A stretch of DNA of 64,000 bases from CALHVX01 sp039198065 (GTDB lineage Bacteria; Pseudomonadota; Gammaproteobacteria; Pseudomonadales; Azotimanducaceae), in contig JBCCTU010000011.1 in the NCBI GenBank assembly GCA_039198065.1, positions 1-64,000 of the forward strand. The letters are read 5' to 3'. The position numbers and the translations under genes were made by a program. Below the pieces are notes generated by a model. That model had not been told where the DNA came from and ran no database searches. It was given only the letters and a program-made list of their open reading frames with translations. The stretch's first letter is position 1; every line of letters begins with the position of its first letter. Below are positions 61,360 to 64,000 of the stretch, in pieces.

Positions 61360-62583
61360 CTATCCCGGACGGAGTCCGGGGCTCATGCGTAGCGGCAGTT
61401 GGCTGAAACCAAGCAGCCGTGTGCTGGGTCGGTAGGTCGGCGGCCCGCACAGCTCGAAGTGCGCGTTTCGATCTTTGAGCACGCGCAGCAGGGTCCCGAT
61501 TTCTAAGCGCGCGAGGCTCGCGCCGAGACAGAAGTGAACGCCGGCACCGAACCCGAGATGGTGATTTGGCCAACGCTCGAGATCAAAGCGATCAGGTGCA
61601 TCGAACACAGCACCATCGCGGTTTGCGGACGGTTCCCAGATCGTGATCTTGTCTCCGGCGCGGAGCGTCTCCCCGTACCATTCATGGTCCTCCGTGACCG
61701 TACGGCGTTTGTAGATGGATGGTGTGGCCCAACGCACGATCTCTTCAACGGCGCAACGAATGCTGGCGTCGTCCGTCGCCAGCTGGTTCCAGCAGTCCGG
61801 GTCCTGCGCAAAGTGGAACAAAGCCTGACCGATCGCACTGCGGGTTGTTTCGGCACCTGCCGGGAAGAGCAAGGCAAAGAACGCGATGAGCTCATCATCG
61901 CGGAGCGACGAACCGTCATCTTCAAACCGGGCCTGAAGGGCTGCGGAAAACACATCGTCACCGGGGTGACGGCGCCGCTCAGTGATGAGCGATTGCGCTG
62001 CTGCTTTGACCCGCTGCCGTCCGGTGCGACCGATGATGCGTCCACTACCGTCGGACAGATCCTTATCTATGGCCTCCATGAGGTCGCGGGCTACGCGGGT
62101 GTCCACGCCGAGTAAGCCGGCGATTGCCGCAAGCGGTACCGCTCCGGCGATGTGCGTCATGGCGTCGAAAGGTTGGTCAGCGGGCAGACCATCAAGGGCG
62201 GTGTTGATGACCGTCTCAAGCCGTGGCACCAGCGCGGCGAGCGCCTTCGGTGTGAAGCCTTTGCTGATCAGGCTGCGCAGGCGACGATGGGCCGGGTCGT
62301 CGGTCATGTTCAGGAGTGTGCCGACCGTTCGCTCATCGCGAAGCCCCGTGCCACCCCCCGTCCGGTGTCCCCCGGTCTGTGACGAATAGCGGGCGGGGTT
62401 GCGCAGCACCGCGGCGCAGTCGGCGTGACGGCTCAGGACCCAAAACCCTTCACCGTCCGGCGTATGCGGCGTCGCCTCGTGCCAGTACGGCGGCGCCCGC
62501 TGCCGCAGCTCGGCAAATGCCGCGTGGGGGAAGCCATGGGCAAAGCTGTTTGGATCGGTCAGATCGGGAAGGGCTGCGGCCAC
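61360..62583 (-). CDS. Cytochrome P450
   Basis: 407 residues, a soluble bacterial type. The oxygen-binding I helix is LLFPAGAETTRSAIGQAL, the K helix is AVEEIVRWATPS (E-x-x-R), and the heme-binding loop is HLGFGAGVHFCLGASLARLE with the proximal Cys. The conserved Thr of the I helix (AETT) is present. It should hydroxylate a small molecule, which the sequence does not define. No ferredoxin gene is adjacent. Confidence 0.9.
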   Translation of the reverse strand: MAAALPDLTDPNSFAHGFPHAAFAELRQRAPPYWHEATPHTPDGEGFWVLSRHADCAAVLRNPARYSSQTGGHRTGGGTGLRDERTVGTLLNMTDDPAHRRLRSLISKGFTPKALAALVPRLETVINTALDGLPADQPFDAMTHIAGAVPLAAIAGLLGVDTRVARDLMEAIDKDLSDGSGRIIGRTGRQRVKAAAQSLITERRRHPGDDVFSAALQARFEDDGSSLRDDELIAFFALLFPAGAETTRSAIGQALFHFAQDPDCWNQLATDDASIRCAVEEIVRWATPSIYKRRTVTEDHEWYGETLRAGDKITIWEPSANRDGAVFDAPDRFDLERWPNHHLGFGAGVHFCLGASLARLEIGTLLRVLKDRNAHFELCGPPTYRPSTRLLGFSQLPLRMSPGLRPG

Positions 62584-62591
62584 GGAACCGG

Positions 62592-64000
62592 TCAGTGGGA
62601 TTCGATAATGAGGTCAAACCCGACGCTACTGAGGTACTGAGCCTCCTGCTCGAAGTCGAGGCGCGTGAGCGGATGACCGTCGAGCCACTCGCGGTCAATG
62701 TGGAGCGTGAGGGATCGTTCGTCGGCCGTCGCCGCAAGTCGCTGGGGCACATCACCACTGCGACCCCGGTGCATGACGCAGGCCTGTCGCAGCAGCACGG
62801 CCAGCCGCAGCAACCGCCGCGTTGCTGGGTTATCGGGCTGAAACTCTTCCTTCGGGAACTTTCGTCGATGGGTACGCACCAGCAGGGCCAGGCCGCGCTG
62901 TTCTACCTGGGAGAATCCGGGCAAATCCATGTTGGCGAGCAGGTACGCGCCGTGCTTGTGGAACGAGCTGTGCGCGATGCTGAGACCGATCTCGTGTAGG
63001 TCGGCGGCCCAGCCCAGCTTCCGTCGATCCGCCTCGGCGGTGAGCCCCCAGGCGTCCCCGACGTGGGCCAGCAGGGATTGCGACAGCGTCCGAACGCGCA
63101 GCGCCTGGGCACGATCGATATGAAAGCGTGAGACCAGGTCCGTGACGGACCGGTCTCGCGTATCGTGATTCGAAGTTCGCCCGAGCAGATCCTGCAGCAG
63201 TCCTTCGCGCAGTGCGCCCTGAGACGTGGTCATCAGTTCTACGCCCAGCCCTTGCACGAGCCCGGCGAGAATCGCGGCTCCGCCGGCGAATACGGGCGCC
63301 CGTTCCTGGTTGAGCCCGGGCAGCTTCAGCGCGTCGACCTTGCCAACGTCGATCAGCTTGTCAACAAGCGCGGCAAGGCCTTGAGCGCTGAATCCCGCAT
63401 CCAGCTTACCGCTCGACTCGTCCAGCTGTTCAATGATCTGCGCCGCTGCCAGGATGGTGCCGGACGCGCCCACGCTGCGATCCCAGCCGGCGTTAAGGTA
63501 CTGGGCCAGAACCGGCTCGAGTTCCTGCTGCGCAAAACCTATGGCGGCATCGAAGGCGCGCCGTGTCAGCTTGCCGTCGCCAAAGAAGCGTTGCGTCACG
63601 TTCACGCACCCCATATGAAGGCTGTGGGCAAGCTCCGGTTCCAGGCCTTTGCCGACGATGAGTTCCGTGCTGCCGCCACCAATGTCGATGACCAAGCGTC
63701 GTTCCCGCTGCGCGCCAAGATCGTGGGCGACGCCAAGGTAAATCAGCCGGGCTTCCTCGATGCCGGAGATGACTTCAATGGGGTGGCCGAGCGCCCGTTC
63801 CGCCGCGATGAGAAAATCGGTGCCGTTCTTAGCCCGCCGCAGGGTACTGGTCCCGACGACGCGGAGCTGTTCCCCGGGCACGCCGCCCAGTCGTTGACCG
63901 AACCGTTCGAGGCAGCCCAGGGCGCGCTCCATCACCGGCTTAGCGATGCGGCCTTTGTCGTTGAGACCGTCGGCCAGGCGCACCATTTCTTTGAGCTTAT
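62592..64000 (-). CDS. ppx: Ppx/GppA-family exopolyphosphatase (5' partial)
   Basis: At least 468 residues; the frame runs to the right edge (reading ...KLKEMVRLADGLNDKGRIAKPVMERAL), so the start lies beyond the window. The Ppx/GppA ATPase-fold motifs are VVGTSTLRRAKNGTDFL, EVISGIEEARLIYLGVAHDL, RRLVIDIGGGSTELIVGKG and SVGASGTILAAAQ. A C-terminal HD-like domain carries WAADLHEIGLSIAHSSFHKHGAYLLAN. It hydrolyses polyphosphate or pppGpp. It is convergent-adjacent to the P450 and close to ppk1. Confidence 0.93.
   Translation of the reverse strand, partial: KLKEMVRLADGLNDKGRIAKPVMERALGCLERFGQRLGGVPGEQLRVVGTSTLRRAKNGTDFLIAAERALGHPIEVISGIEEARLIYLGVAHDLGAQRERRLVIDIGGGSTELIVGKGLEPELAHSLHMGCVNVTQRFFGDGKLTRRAFDAAIGFAQQELEPVLAQYLNAGWDRSVGASGTILAAAQIIEQLDESSGKLDAGFSAQGLAALVDKLIDVGKVDALKLPGLNQERAPVFAGGAAILAGLVQGLGVELMTTSQGALREGLLQDLLGRTSNHDTRDRSVTDLVSRFHIDRAQALRVRTLSQSLLAHVGDAWGLTAEADRRKLGWAADLHEIGLSIAHSSFHKHGAYLLANMDLPGFSQVEQRGLALLVRTHRRKFPKEEFQPDNPATRRLLRLAVLLRQACVMHRGRSGDVPQRLAATADERSLTLHIDREWLDGHPLTRLDFEQEAQYLSSVGFDLIIESH

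Overview
The window is a high-GC, densely packed bacterial chromosome segment, most likely from an aerobic, probably marine, gammaproteobacterium. The evidence is the cmoA-cmoB pair, a PA0069-type radical SAM gene behind a LexA-type SOS box, an elongator tRNA-Met close to the E. coli one, SelO, and a TonB-dependent receptor of the Xanthomonas/Caulobacter type. A BciB-like (divinyl chlorophyllide 8-vinyl reductase) gene hints at a relative of aerobic anoxygenic phototrophs. No other photosynthesis gene is present, so this is only a hint. No phage, insertion sequence or CRISPR array was seen.

Layout. 1-3658: the end of a surface-polysaccharide type locus (SGNH-like protein, NodU/CmcH carbamoyltransferase, SxtJ-like and DUF5989 small membrane proteins). 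3800-4612: an endonuclease/exonuclease/phosphatase-family enzyme. 4649-16512: a complete C-P lyase locus. Transport genes phnD-phnC-phnE-phnE and the regulator phnF are on the minus strand; phnG-H-I-J-K-L-M, a DUF1045 2H-phosphoesterase and phnN are on the plus strand. 16591-25552: an apparent extension of the phosphorus island, with a large TonB-dependent receptor, a secreted purple-acid-phosphatase-like enzyme, a hexapeptide transferase, an MFS transporter, a secreted unknown protein and a second PhnM. I see PhoB-type direct repeats (7-mers on an 11-bp period) upstream of phnD, phnG and the TonB receptor, which suggests one phosphate-starvation regulon.

25568-29541: DabA/DabB inorganic-carbon uptake. 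29854-31425: acyl-CoA synthetase. 31451-35871: a visibly lower-GC block ending at a tRNA-Met gene, with a lipoprotein, a LuxR-type regulator fused to an alpha/beta-hydrolase-like domain that has lost its nucleophile, and a PEP-CTERM protein with a dyad in front of it. 36036-38275: the BciB-like flavoprotein, divergent from a glycine/betaine-reductase 'selenoprotein B' family gene. That gene is split by an in-frame TGA in a U-x-x-C-H context and is followed at the right distance by a SECIS-like hairpin. I read it as a selenocysteine gene, and it is the most striking single observation.

38301-46048: small membrane proteins, an AI-2E family transporter, SelO, an FHA protein, a trypsin-like protease, a DUF6471-like protein and a BAX-inhibitor-1 protein. 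46067-52620: a minus-strand run of retropepsin-like protease, 7TM/inactive transglutaminase, RimK-like ATP-grasp ligase, ABM monooxygenase, CbbQ/NorQ AAA+ ATPase and NorD/CbbO vWA protein. 52814-64000: SOS-box radical SAM protein, small unknown protein, phytanoyl-CoA dioxygenase-like protein, Smr protein, acyl-CoA dehydrogenase, a membrane-anchored winged-helix protein, CmoB/CmoA, polyphosphate kinase, a cytochrome P450, and a Ppx/GppA phosphatase running off the right edge.

Most start sites were chosen from ribosome-binding sites, overlaps and family lengths read by eye. No database search was available.
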